The notes under the pieces were generated by a model that saw nothing but the letters and a program-made list of their open reading frames with translations, was not told where the DNA came from and did not search any database. A DNA stretch of 64,000 nt from positions 17,511,501-17,575,500 of the forward strand of contig OX031072.1 of assembly GCA_943736015.1 (NCBI GenBank), read 5' to 3'. Below are positions 44,303-55,119 of the stretch, piece after piece (position 1 is the first letter of the stretch; the number at the start of each line of letters is the position of its first letter). The translations under genes were made by a program, and so were the position numbers. The stretch is from Tridacna crocea (taxonomy: Eukaryota; Mollusca; Bivalvia; Cardiida; Cardiidae).

Positions 44303-45963
44303 AAAAGAGGGTCATGATGGTCGCTCACCTGAGCCTTTTGACCAAACATGACCCATTTTCAGTCTCTTTTGAGATAATAGTGACAGAAATTCTACCAAGC
44401 TTTTATAATTATTGGACTAAAAATTTGGTCTCACTATAATCTCTAAAGCTTGAACACGAGCCTTTTTTAGACTCAGCTAGACATTGTTGATGTCATCAAG
44501 ACAAACATTCTGAGCAAGTCTCGTGAGTATTGAACTTAAACCGTGGCCTATAAAGTGTACACAAGTTTATTTTTTATTTATTTAAAGATCTGACATAGTC
44601 ATCCAGTTATTGACCTGACATGACCCATTTGCAAGTTTATCGAAGATGTTGTCAAGACAAACATTCTGACCAAGTTTCATGGGTGTTTGACTGAAAATAT
44701 GGCTTCTAGAGCTAACACAAGGTTTTTCAAAGATTGATTCTAGTGACCTAGTTTTTTAACGGACATGATCCATTTTCAAAATCCTCTTAGATAACATTAA
44801 GATAAGCATTTTGACAAACTATCACGTGTACTGTATTTGACTGAAAATGTGGCCTCTAGAGGGCACACAAGATCTTTGTAAGATTTGACCTTGTAACCTA
44901 TTTTCTATACCTCACCGGACCCATTTTCGAACAAGTCTGATATATTTTCCAGACGAACATGCCGAGCAAGTTTCATGAGTATCGAACCGATATTGTGGCC
45001 CTTAGAGCATACATAACGTTTTTCGAAGATTTGACATAGTGACCTAGTGATTGATACTACATGTCCCACTTTCAAAGTCATCCGAGTTAATATCAAGACA
45101 AACATTCTGACCAACTTTCAAATGTACTGGTCAGAAAACATGGCCAAAATCTTTTTTCCAAGATTTGACCAAGTGACATAGTTTTTGACCTAAACATTAT
45201 GCATTTTCAAACTCGTCGGAGATATTATCAAGACAAACATTCTGATCAACTTTCAAGAGTTTAAGACTGAAAATCAGCCCTCAAGAGCTTACAAAAGGTC
45301 TTTCTTTGGTTAGGTACCTAGTAGCCAACGTTTTTTTTACCTGACATGACCCATTTTCAAACCAGTCCAAGTAATCATCAAGACAAACACTCTGACAAAC
45401 TTTCAAGAGTTTTGGGATAAAAATGTGGCCCTTAGAATGTACACAAAGTTTTTCTAAGATATGACCTTGTGACCTTATTTTGACTGAAAATAATCCATTT
45501 TCAAACTCGTCCAAGATATAATCTAGACAAACGGTCTGAGCAAGTTGCACGAGTATCGGACTGAAAATGCGGCCTCTAGAGCGTACACAAGGTTTTCCTA
45601 AGATTTGACCTTTTGACCTATTTATTGACTAGCCGTGACCCAAACTCGTGCAAGATACTATCAAAACACAAAACATTCTGACCAACTTTCGAAAGCATTG
45701 GACTGTTATAAGGTCTCTGGAGAGTACCTGCGATTTTTCTTTATTACGACCTAGTGACCTAGTTTTTTATTTGACCTTACCCATCTTAAGTCGTTATAGT
45801 ATCAAATCAAACATCCTGAGCCAATTTCATGAGTATCAGACTGAAAATGTGGCCCTTAGAGCGTACACAAGGTAAAAGTTACCGACGGATGAAACACGAT
45901 CGACGACGGAAACAGCACTATCACAAAAGCTTACCTTAAGCACTTCGTGCTCAGATGAGCTGA
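44303..45963 (+). mobile_element. Helitron-like element, core type beta, full length (copy beta-1)
   Basis: A 1,661-bp element. It starts with GAGGGTCATGATGGTCGCTC then ACCTGAGC. The body is about ten diverged units of roughly 145 bp with CCATTTTCAAACTCGTC, ATCAAGACAAACATTCTGAC, AATGTGGCCTCTAGAG and ATTTGACCTAGTGACCTA. It ends AAGCACTTCGTGCT (a 5-bp stem), CAGATGAG and CTGA at 45960-45963. The CTRR-type end after a hairpin and the GCTCACCTGA / TCAGATGAGC inverted pair match the alpha elements although the array is unrelated. No protein is encoded; the minus-strand frames are array by-products. Confidence 0.75.
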
Positions 45964-46667
45964 AAATGTCAAAGAAAAAAAAAGGAGAAAAATGTTGATA
46001 ATTCTCTTTATATGTCGACTGCAATTGCTTTAAAAACAGAGGAGTCCAATAGTCTGTCATAAGCTGTAAATGGATCTTGATTATTCATATCAGCAAGCAA
46101 ATTGCTTCTGCACTGTTTTTATGAAGGTCAATATAGACTCACTATCAAAGAACACGCTTATCTTTTCACACATCACAATAGGAACATCTCTTTTGTCTGT
46201 CATTTTGCTTAAAGGTCATTCATCTTGAATGGTGCCTTTCAACATCGTTCCGCCACTTATGTGCTGCTTTCAATACTTGAACAATATAATATTGTAAGCT
46301 TGAGAGAGAATGTAAATTGTGGTGTTCGGTTTAAGACTTTATAAGATTATATCATAATCTCGCATTCCTATATTCTGGGCAGCAATGGGGAGACAGAGGT
46401 TCGGAGAACTTTGTCGCTCGATTTTTTCTTCAAAACATTTATTTCAAATTTAATTCCTAGATGCCGCTTTTTCCGCCTCTGCCATAATAATTCTCGAAAA
46501 TATCACTGGAAACATTTGTTTTGACATGATTGACAAAATTTTATCCCAAACGCCAGCGAGTGTCAGATTCTTTTCATCACATAACGATATTTCACTAATA
46601 ACTAAAAAATCCAATCACTTCAGGTAAATACGTGCAAACATTACATAAAAAATGACGTCATACAAAT
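45964..46667. other. No gene seen
   Basis: Unassigned AT-rich DNA. Confidence 0.4.
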
Positions 46668-47360
46668 TGGATCCGTGAAATTCACGCTCAGTAATCGACA
46701 TTCAGCTCAACACCAGCCTTGTTGAGCCAGCTCGACATTCCAGCTCAACGGTCACCTCAACAGCCAAAAATACATGTACATATGCATGTGAAAATGTACA
46801 TATACATGTCAAAATCAAAGTTGAGCCAGTATTTTTGCTGTTGAGCTGGAATGTCGAACTGGCTAAACGGATATTGATCGAAATATATGTATAAGTATTC
46901 TTGCTGTTGAGCTGGCGGTTGATCTGGAATGTCGCGCTGGCTCAACGGACTTTGATTTTGGCATATACATGTATATGTATTTTTGCTTTTGAGCTGGCCG
47001 TTGAGCTGGAATGTCAAGCTGGCTCAATGAACATTGATCGAAACATACGTATTATTTTTACTGTTGAGCTGGAATGTCGAGCAGGCTCAACGGACTTTGA
47101 TTTTGACATATATATATGTATTTTTACTGTGGAGCTGGACGTTGAGGTGGAATGTTGAGCTCACTCTACGGACATTGATCGAAACATATGCAAAAGTATT
47201 TTTTACTGTTGAGCTGGCCGCTGAACTGGAATGTTCAGCTGGCTCAACGGACTTTGATTTTGACATATATATGTATTTTTGATGTTGAGCTGGCCGTTGA
47301 GCTGGCTCAACAAGGCTGGTGTTGTGCTGAATTACTGAGCGTTCATCCAACTTCACGGAC
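46668..47360. mobile_element. Terminal-inverted-repeat element with internal tandem array
   Basis: The left end (GGATCCGTGAA, CGCTCAGTAATCGAC, AGCTCAACACCAGCCTTGTT) is mirrored at the right end (AACAAGGCTGGTGTTGTGCT, TTACTGAGCG, TTCACGGACCC). The inverted repeats are about 60 bp. Between them are six or seven units of 63-90 bp with GTTGAGCTGGAATGTCGAGC, TGGCTCAACGGAC, TTTGATTTTGACATATA and ATACATGTATATG words. Both strands stay open as Val/Glu/Leu repeats, but no gene is indicated. The superfamily is unknown, and no clean target duplication was found. Confidence 0.7.
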
Positions 47361-47694
47361 CCATACAAAATTGATACCAAACATGTATAGGAAAAATTCG
47401 CCATCGGTATATATATTATACTGAAAACAAGTTGTGTAATGAAAACCGAGCTCATCAAGAGCTCACACACTTTTAGGTATCAGAACGATATACAAATGTG
47501 TTAGGTAATGTAATTTGTGCATTTGGACGTTCAACTAGTAAACTTTTAAAGTGCCCTCAAGGTTGAACATAAATGGAACAATCATTAGTAACAACATTAT
47601 GTAGTCTCATGTGGGAGTTTATATTGATAGAAATCTGTATTAAACTTATTGTGAAACAACTCTTCACGTGGACGTCCATTTGAAAATATTGTGT
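47361..47694. other. No gene seen
   Basis: Unassigned. Confidence 0.35.
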
Positions 47695-47853
47695 TTGGAA
47701 AAAGAGAATATGCTGGTAAGAAGCATTTTCTACTTTTCCCGTTACAACGCTTCTTAACCTTAGAACGACATATTACTTTGAGCCAAACTTAATTTGTCGC
47801 GTGGAAAAATGTACATTATGGACTAGTCTAAGATTTACGGCTGGTAAAGAGGT
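47695..47853 (-). mobile_element. Decayed family A MITE (copy A24)
   Basis: AGAGAATATGCTGGTAAGAA, AGCATTTTCTACTTTTCCCG, GACTAGTCTAAGATTTACGG and TGGTAAAGAGGTAA. Confidence 0.5.
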
Positions 47854-48034
47854 AACGCTTTCGTTACTAAACAGGCCTATACACAACTTCACTATCCTTA
47901 CTGCTCATGCTTAGGGAAAATTGCGTCTCCCTGATACAATATACAACTCAAATCATCACAAAGTTATGGAATCGTAAAATCCATTTTACGTAAATGCTGA
48001 AGTAAAATGGTCTTTTTTTGCATGCATGACCAAT

Positions 48035-48115
48035 GGCAAAGAGTATCGATTCTTCAGGTCGGCCTGCATGGATTTCGAAGGCTGACCCTAGTCGATGGTT
48101 TTTGCGGATACATTA
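48035..48115. mobile_element. Family J MITE core (copy J3)
   Basis: AAAGAGTATCGATTCTTCAG, GTCGGCCTGCATGGATTTCG, AAGGCTGACCCTAGTCGATG. AAATCCATTTTACG lies about 75 bp upstream, as in J1. Confidence 0.5.
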
Positions 48116-48184
48116 AACCCCATTTTGTCAAAGCTGACTCAATTCTCCGAAATATCAAGGATTTTGGTCATGTTTCAAAGTAAA

Positions 48185-48235
48185 AGAGGCGGCCTGTGCA
48201 GTCTGATCATAGATTTACACTGTTTGAAATTTCAC
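48185..48235. mobile_element. Family D fragment (copy D11)
   Basis: GCGGCCTGTGCAGTCTGATC then ATAGATTTACACTGTTTG is the right half of family D. Confidence 0.4.
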
Positions 48236-49181
48236 TGTATATGTCACTAGTATTAATAAAATGGTAATTCAAATCGAGGTCATTTGTGGGCCGCATGAGC
48301 CATTATTGTTTACTAGGATTCCAGAGGTTTCGTACCTAGGTTATCTCGTATCTAGGCCATCTGTACTTTTTCTTTTTGTCTTTTCGTACTCACTTTGATC
48401 ATTTCGTACCCACTTTGCTCATCTCATACCCAGATTTTAATATCAATTTGGTAATTTAGTACTCCATTCTTGTGGGTACCATGAACTTCTGTAATGACAT
48501 TGTAATATTATAAACTCATGTTTTGGTAGCAACAGTTCATTACGTGAAACTTCGAGGTTTTTCGCCTTTTTGTCGCATGCTTGAGAATGCACTGAAATGA
48601 ATATGAATCAAATGTGGTATAATATTCAAAAGCACGATTCTTCAAAATGTATTCTTCACCTCATTTAAAATTAAGTTTGGCTCAAAGTAATATATCTTTC
48701 TAAGGTTAGGAAGCGTTTTAACGGGAGATCTTGGTGGCAAAAAGTAGAATTTGAAGATACTCAAAAAATCTTCCAACCATTTTATGAGGTTTCAACGATC
48801 ATATTAAAAATGGTAACCTGCTTCACATCGACACTGTCATTTACGTGTAATAATTAATGTATTACACAGTTTTATTCTGTACTTTTACCGCACTACGATT
48901 TCTGCTGGTTACCACTATTTTCTCTTTTAATCAGATTACTGAATATCAAGAATCAAATCTTCTTATACATGAAAACATAAACCTCATATGCATGTCAAAG
49001 GTAAACTTGTTTATTGAATTTTTCGAGTAGATAACTGAGACATCTTCTCGTCTTTAGCAGTTAGTATGACAAGGATGAAAACTAGTTCTAAAGAAGTTTA
49101 TTGTATTGTATAATAAGTTGAACTTAAACCTAAAGATAAAAAAAATGTATCTTTGTTACAATCATTAATTCTGACTGCTGA
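48236..49181. other. No gene; cryptic CATTTCGTACC-type repeats
   Basis: TCGTACCTAGG, TCGTATCTAGG, TTCGTACTCACTTTGATCAT and TTCGTACCCACTTTGCTCAT at 48330-48440 form a short diverged tandem array. The rest is unassigned. Confidence 0.4.
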
Positions 49182-49380
49182 ATTATCCCTTTGCAATACA
49201 ATCTCGAGTTTTAACGAGCCTGCTGAAGAAAACTTTTGAAAACACTGTGGGAAGAGGAGAAATGCTGGTAACCAGCGTTTTGTTCTTGTTCCACATGTTT
49301 TCTCCACTGAAAAGAAAAGTAATGTTGACTACAATTTTGGACTTGTCTAAAATTTTGTCGTGTCGTAATGACTTCACAGA
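49182..49380 (-). mobile_element. Family A MITE (copy A25)
   Basis: ATCCCTTTGCAATACAATCT, AAAACTTTTGAAAACACTGT, GCTGGTAACCAGCG, GGACTTGTCTAAAATTTTGT. The end is worn. Confidence 0.6.
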
Positions 49381-50854
49381 GAAATGTTGTGCAGCAATGC
49401 TGTACAAATAAGGTCTATGAATACAAAACTGTGGCTATATTACATTAGAAATAAGACTACACATGTGATAAAAACCATTTCAGAGAGTTACTGCACATAG
49501 ATATCTCAATTTGCTTATAACAGCGTGGGATGACAACAGCTTGTAAAAAGCACGTAAAAATTTCCAGAAGCATCATCCTGAATAGCAATTCCCTGCGATT
49601 ATAACTGAAATGCAAAAAAAACTTGCACAAAGTTCATGTCAATGCGCTCGTTTATTGCATGATTCTGAAAGAAATTGAATGACAGAGGCATTATGTTATT
49701 AGGATTACAGCCAATAACAATCTTGCCGTTCCATGATGCCGAATGCGTTTTTGCCATATAACTTGAGCATTACGGTCGCAATAAAAACAGGAATCAAGTC
49801 ATTTGATGGCCATCTTTCATCGAAATTTTCAAAAGCTGATTTAAGAACTATCCTCTAGTGTGCAATGTTTTAAGGCCACTGCCATTACAGTCAAATAAGG
49901 TGAACTAGTTCCTCTCAAAAAATTCGCTTTGCTTTGAGTCATATATTGAAGCATGTGTATAAAAAATACAAAAAAACTGAATGAATAAATCCGAGATTTT
50001 CCTAATGGTGGAAGAATACAACTGTACTGTTCTTACGAACATGAAAGTTCACAACAAATAGATGGCTGAAATACAAACCTCATTTGGCGGGATTCTACGG
50101 ACAATTATCCTCGTTTTCGAGGTTTGAAAGAACAATACCATAACCACTGAACTGAAAAGATATCTCCCTAACGCAACTGTTAGATATTGTATTTAAATCG
50201 GGACAAAGCAATGCGTGAAGGAGTGGTCTCCCGTAACACTGTAAATATAGATAGGTTCTTTTTTTTTTGTCATAATGAAATCTTTACCAAACGAATTTTT
50301 TTTAAGAGGAGCCCAACATTAAAGCGTTTGCATTCCAGGGCCAGTCTCTCATATCAAAAGTTGCAGGAACTAGTGAAGTTTGATCTAGTGGTGAGTGGCA
50401 GAAAGTATTCACCTTCCTAAACCAACAAGTCTAAAACACGGTCAATGGAGTGATTTTAAAAGATTGTCCTAACACATCTTTTCAGGTTATTAGATAAGTT
50501 CTAACTCTAACTAACAGTCTATTAGTTTTTAGATAACAACTTATTATCAACTTTACAATACGGCACAAAGAATCTTGTTTCATAAAATTCTTTCTTTTGT
50601 AATGAATTTCGTCTGTGATTATGTTCTATTTGAAAAAGTAATACGTCTATTATAGACCTTCTTTGAGCTATGCATCTTTGCGTATTTGTAAGGCAGAACT
50701 GAATAAACTTATTCTATACAGTCATTATTCTAGTATTATGAATTCTTTCAGCATTGAAGATATAAACTCCAGTTCTTTCGATTCCTACATACGTATGAAA
50801 TCCATCGAAACAAGGAAATACTCTGTTGCACACGACTGATAAAAGAATCGTAGA
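49381..50854. other. Repeat-poor stretch without a recognised gene
   Basis: No repeat family, RNA gene or convincing coding region seen. The 77-codon frame at 50187-50420 lacks a domain. Confidence 0.4.
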
Positions 50855-50920
50855 GTTTAGATTCAAGATCAGACTACACGTGCTGTACAGTCTGATCGTG
50901 AATTATACTGTCAGCATAAG
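50855..50920. mobile_element. Family D palindrome (copy D12)
   Basis: AGATTCAAGATCAGACTACA, CGTGCTG, then TACAGTCTGATCGTGAATTA and TACTGTC. Confidence 0.55.
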
Positions 50921-51077
50921 CCCATGTCTTTGCTTTGAAAGCGCTGATGCACAGTAAGATAGAATGCATCCGCGGTATCTAATTTCATCTGAAAATCTCC
51001 GTATAACCAGGAAAAAAATATACATTTACAATGGAAAACTAATCTGTGTAATTTATATAGGTCCTTATTATAGCCTA

Positions 51078-51239
51078 AAGCACTGAGAAAAATTGAAATT
51101 TGTTTTGTGAACGGTTAGAAAACACTGTGGTAAAAGGAGAAAATGCTGATTACCAGCATTTTCTCATTTTCCCGCAATGTTTTCTAAAGGCTTCTTTCTC
51201 AGGGACATCAAAAGTAGGGATTGTGTGGTAATGGGTGAA
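51078..51239 (+). mobile_element. Left-truncated family A MITE (copy A26)
   Basis: Starts inside the body (TTGAAATTTGTTTTGTGAAC). The central stem around GCTGATTACCAGC is intact, and the right end runs GTGTGGTAATGGGTGAA (TTAA mutated). Confidence 0.7.
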
Positions 51240-51333
51240 ACAGGAACCAACAAATAATTAGGAGCAATTATAATATATAGGTGACACTCTTGGTTCTTGT
51301 ACATTTTGGAGAGAAAATAGGTGTTTATTTCAT

Positions 51334-51640
51334 CAGCTTGTGGTTAATATGGGGAAATACTGCCGAAAAAGGGAAAGGTATGCGAAAATAACGAGTGCCG
51401 TAAGGCACAAGTTATTTTCGCGGTCCTTTCCCTTTTGAGGCAAATATTTCCCCATATTAACCAGAAGCAGATGAAAAAATTATATATTTCCTCTGATTAT
51501 TTTGTCAACGAATGCCACTTTTAAAACTAGTGATCTCAGGTCAATTAACAGGATAACCGATATTTTAAAAAAAAGTAGTTCCAGATTTTCGGCAGGAGGA
51601 AAAAATTCACTGTGACGGAAAACTTCTTTCCCCTAGCTTC
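51334..51640. mobile_element. Palindromic repeat, family H (copy H2)
   Basis: TCATCAGCTTGTGGTTAATA, GCCGAAAAAGGGAAAGG, CGAAAATAACGAGTGCCG, then the mirrored ACCTTTCCC-type arm and CCCCATATTAACCAGAAGC. The right flank ATTTTGTCAACGAATGCCAC is the inverse of the left flank of H1, so the two copies lie in opposite orientation. Confidence 0.7.
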
Positions 51641-51839
51641 AATTACGACATTTCTTTACCCATAAGATTTCTTCTAAAAATAGACACATGAAATATAATA
51701 TAAAAGGTTCGTCTACAAAATGTAAATAAAAAAACATTCTATCAAAAGGCGGCATTGCTCGTTACGATCAACTTCTTATGTGCAAAAAAATCTTCTCAAA
51801 CAAAGCGAGCCTTGCTTTTTGAAAAGAAAATGTTTTAAT

Positions 51840-52067
51840 TTAACGCACTACCACAGAATCCCTACTTTTGACGACCCTGGGAAAGAAGCCTTTAAAAAAC
51901 ATTGTTGGAAAAGGAGAAAATGGTGATAAGCAGCATTTTCTACTTTTCCCACAATGTTTTATACCCTTCACAAAACAATTTCAAATTTTTATCCACCTTT
52001 ATTTTGTCGTCTGCAAATGCTTTCGATTTGGAGAAACTTTAAATATTGTCGTTTGGTAATGAGTTAA
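51840..52067 (-). mobile_element. TTAA-flanked family A MITE (copy A27)
   Basis: 228 bp between TTAA at 51840 and 52064. GACGACCCTGGGAAAGAAGC, a central stem with GTGATAAGCAGC, GTCGTCTGCAAATGCTTTCG, end GTTTGGTAATGAG. Confidence 0.85.
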
Positions 52068-52079
52068 TGCATCTGCAAA

Positions 52080-52340
52080 AAAGTAGATATTCAGATCAGG
52101 GTCCGTATCACCAACCATTCTTAAAAACGTTATTTGTCTTATTCTTCAAGATTTCCTGACTGTGAAAGTAACAGAACTTCTGATTGGCTAAACCATTTGG
52201 TTTAGCCAATCAGAAGTTCTGTTACTTTCACAATGACAAAATTTTGAAGAATGAGACTAATAATGTTCTTGAGAATGGTTGGTGAATACAGACCCAGGTG
52301 TGCAGTCCGCACAGACTGACCTGTGACGAAAATGTTTGAT
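52080..52340. mobile_element. Family J MITE interrupted by family C (copy J6)
   Basis: Left AAAAAAGTAGATATTCAGAT corresponds to the J arm. Right GTGCAGTCCGCACAGACTGA then CCTGTGACGAAAATG resumes J after the family C element at 52099-52295. Confidence 0.55.
52099..52295. mobile_element. Palindromic MITE, family C (copy C5)
   Basis: GGGTCCGTATCACCAACCAT to GGTTGGTGAATACAGACCC. Centre GGCTAAACCATTTGGTTTAG flanked by TTCTGATT and AATCAGAA. Inserted in a family J copy. Confidence 0.85.
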
Positions 52341-53064
52341 ATTTCTAAGTTTTCTACATGTCCATGGACCTATCTACCTCATGATTCAAGTAATTGTGTG
52401 AGCAAGGGAATTTTATGGATCTATTATAATGCAACGATTGCTTTGTATAATGAATGCATCAGGGAGATGCAGTAAGCATCCTTATTCCAGAGTGCCGCTA
52501 CAGTACAAATGAAAACTAAAGCTGTCCCTATATGTAACTTTATAGAAAAAAGTGTCAAGTTCATTGGGAGATGATTCCTTAACCAGGAAGAGTTGACACT
52601 TGAAAATTGCGTCTTACAAATCTTCAATATATGATCAATATATGTGCAAAGTTTAAATACAATTGAAGGAAAACTGAGGAGAAGTTTGCGACACAAAAAT
52701 TACAAGTATTATGTACACAGACGGACACACGGACAAACATTCCTTTTGCGGGGGTATAAAAAATCTTGGCATAAAGAGAATTGCCCACTGCGAATAATAT
52801 CTCTGTTTACCCTAACATTTCCGCAAGCGATCTGCCATAAGACGCGAAAAGTTTCGTCTGCAAGACGTAATGAGATAGGTTCGATTTGAGTCATTCGACT
52901 TAAGCCAATAATTTGTTGTATTTTTTGAGAGGTTAATCAACATCAGACATGCGAAAGCTGTCAGATTGAATATTTTTGTGCGTTCAGACTCGTTATCGGA
53001 AGGAAGCCCAAAGCCCACTATACTGCAAACATGTTCAATAGTTACGACTGTCTCCAAAACCACA
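52341..53064. other. No gene seen
   Basis: A J-like flank (ATTTTATGGATCTATTATAA) lies near 52410. The rest is unassigned; overlapping frames on both strands lack domains. Confidence 0.4.
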
Positions 53065-53485
53065 GTGATTTAGACCTGTCCAAAATTGAAAGCACTTGCA
53101 GAGGACAGTATATGGCTTCGGACATTTGCGTAAAGTGTCATCTCGGATCAGCCTGCGCAGTCCGCGCAGGCTAATCCGAGACGGCACTTTACCAGTTCAT
53201 TAGATTTTGTGTAACAATAGACTTGCACCTGTAAGACAGAAAATTACATAAAAACGGAAAAGTGTCGTTTCAAATTTGCTTGCGCAGACTGCGCAGGCTG
53301 ACCTGAGACGACATTTTACGCAAATGAACAAATGCCCCTTTTCGCGTGTTGCAAGCCATATTAAACATCGTAGGGGGAAAAGAAGAACCTGCTCTGGTAT
53401 ATAGTTTTATCTCCTTTTCCAACGATGTTTTCATAATACTGCCTTTTCAGGGTCGTTAGAACTTCAGATAGTTTGATAAGGGAAT
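53065..53485 (+). mobile_element. Family A MITE interrupted by a family I element (copy A28)
   Basis: Left part GATTTAGACCTGTCCAAAAT, TGAAAGCACTTGCAGAGGAC. After the insert at 53111-53360 it resumes TAAACATCGTAGGGGGAAAA, GAAGAACCTGCTCTGG, TCTCCTTTTCCAACGATG, and ends TTTGATAAGGGAATAG. About 50 bp of the A body is missing at the junction. Confidence 0.65.
53111..53360. mobile_element. Two-hairpin MITE, family I (copy I1)
   Basis: The ends are TATGGCTTCGGACATTTGCG and GTGTTGCAAGCCATA. Two GC-rich foldbacks lie inside: TCGGATCAGCCTGCGCAG with its mirror, and GCTTGCGCAGACTGCGCAGG CTGACC. The left end has lost part of the 50-bp terminal repeat seen in copy I2. Confidence 0.75.
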
Positions 53486-53575
53486 AGTTGGGTGATACTG
53501 TTTTTTCAGCTTATGTTACGCACCATCAAACAACTTCATGTCGTTTTCAATAGACACAAAGTCTTAACAGATTTT

Positions 53576-53804
53576 TTAACCCTTTACCCTATATAGCATT
53601 TCTATGGCATCTCTAATTGACCCTAAATGACAGCAAGGATGAAGCCGTTTCTTATGTGTAAATGACATCTTTTGATAGCATAGAAAACATTGTGACAAAA
53701 GGTGAAATTGCTCGTGACGAGCAATTTCACCTTTTGCCACAATGTTTTCCAAAGGCTCCTACAAGCAATGTGTAGAAATGACTATCTGTGGAGTAAAGGG
53801 TTAA
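53576..53804 (+). mobile_element. TTAA-flanked palindromic MITE, family B (copy B2)
   Basis: 229 bp with TTAA at both ends. CCCTTTACCCTATATAGCAT, CATCTCTAATTGACCCTAAA, a perfect central stem GGTGAAATTGCTCGTGACGA then GCAATTTCACC, and end GGAGTAAAGGG. Confidence 0.9.
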
Positions 53805-54157
53805 AATGAAATTTCTGTTCGACATCTTGCGTTTTTCAGGGACATCTATCAACTTTGACGTCTTTTTTTAAAAACATTTTCGTAATATTACTATTGAAGA
53901 GATGTCCGAAACGATCTAAAAGACCATATAGTTGTATGTACACAGGTACCTTACCAGGATGGAACTTTACACAGTATTTTCAAAAGACTCTTTCCGTATA
54001 GTCCTTCATTTGAATTAGGACTGAACAGCCAAGTTGAGTAGAACTAGAGACAAAGTTTATTTAGTACCAACATCTGTAGCAAGTAAACATCAACAACACA
54101 TACAACAAACAGGAGAACAGAGCTAACGATAGGCCAATTACACTCTATACTGAGAGC
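53805..54157. other. No gene seen
   Basis: Unassigned. Confidence 0.35.
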
Positions 54158-54320
54158 AGAGCTCCAGATGAGAGGAAGGGTTTTCTAAATCCATTATTTT
54201 TCTTCGAAACCCTATGTTGTGAGTATTCATTAGATTCGTCTCAATGAAACGATTCTGTTGAGTACCCATAATGTAGGGTTCAATGCAGAATAATCATCAA
54301 TTGATAATTTTCAGTTATTT
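54158..54320 (+). mobile_element. Family G MITE, right end degraded (copy G3)
   Basis: AGAGCTCCAGATGAGAGGAA, CCATTATTTTTCTTCGAAAC, GAGTATTCATTAGATTCGTC, then the mirror GACGATTCTGTTGAGTACCC. Confidence 0.65.
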
Positions 54321-54349
54321 ATCGAGAAATAACGGGATATTTTATGCTT

Positions 54350-54495
54350 TTCAAGAGTCGACTGTGCTACGATATTATCGCGATAGTACGATGATGATAA
54401 CGCGAAAGTGCGATTGTTATACGAGATAGTGCGATGATGATAACGCGATGATGTATCATACTATTATCATCGTACTATATTGTTATCGTCGTCGT
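54350..54495. repeat. Cryptic CGATGATGATAACGCGA repeat with inverted section
   Basis: Words like GCGATAGTACGATGATGATA and GCGATGATGATAACGCGA repeat on the plus strand, then appear inverted (TATTATCATCGTACTATA, TTGTTATCGTCGTCGTAC), so the region can fold. Confidence 0.6.
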
Positions 54496-54602
54496 ACAAT
54501 CGAGCATCGCGTTTTAAATTGACAAATTCATAGGCGATGGCCCTACAGGTATTCCGTAATAAACAAATATCCCCTACATTTTTTGATTTTATAACCAAAC
54601 TC

Positions 54603-54622
54603 ACTTTCTCTCTCTGTCTCTC

Positions 54623-54654
<32 letters not shown>

Positions 54655-54667
54655 CCTCTCTCTCTCG
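54603..54667. repeat. TC-rich microsatellite (TCTC / TCTG)
   Basis: About 60 bp of TCTC and TCTG repeats. A minus-strand Arg/Glu-rich frame across it is an artefact. Confidence 0.9.
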
Positions 54668-55119
54668 TTTCCTCTTTCTCTGAAGCTCTGATAGAGAATT
54701 CAAAATGTGTTGCAGAACCACACAGGAACAGACAATGTCTCATTTAATAGTCTACACGAGTGCCCTGAGGCCAACGTGACGGAACGAGATCGTCCTCTCT
54801 TGTATGTCTATGTCCACACAAGCAATAAAAATCGGAAGATCTTTCAATGACCAATATTGACTTCTGCCAGTTCTAATGTCTAGGAATATAATCTTCGCTG
54901 TTCATACTTGAGCCATTTTCTGGCAAAACGGGATTTCATGTATCTCCGTGACCCGTAGTACAAAGTAGAAGGCATAATATAATTATGGATACGAAAAATC
55001 CATGTTGTATAACAGGCGACTTAGTCATAAGCTAGAATGGTACCTGGAATGCGCAGGCTGATATGGGTCTGTATTTTTTCTGGTGCATTTTACCCCTTTT
55101 TCTCAGAGATTGAACCGTA
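54668..55119. other. No gene; degraded family J copy
   Basis: J remnants at 55020-55100 (GAATGCGCAGGCTGATATGG then GTCTGTATTTTTTCTGG), with AAAATCCATGTTGTATAAC upstream. The rest is unassigned. Confidence 0.4.

Larger units (their letters stand above)
47745..48722. repeat. Inverted repeat pair of about 55 bp, roughly 870 bp apart
   Basis: The segment at 47745-47797 (AACGCTTCTTAACCTTAGAA, TATTACTTTGAGCCAAACTT) is found inverted at 48668-48722 (AAGTTTGGCTCAAAGTAATA, TTCTAAGGTTAGGAAGCG). Between them are copies J3 (48035-48115) and a D fragment. Confidence 0.65.

Noticed and set aside
44303-45963. LTR retrotransposon
   Set aside because: Repeats are many short tandem units, not two terminal direct repeats, and there is no gag or pol.
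47087-47470. 127-codon minus-strand frame
   Set aside because: It lies mostly inside the tandem array of the TIR element; the repeats keep several frames open by chance.
54467-54743. Arg/Glu-rich minus-strand protein
   Set aside because: Produced by the TC microsatellite.
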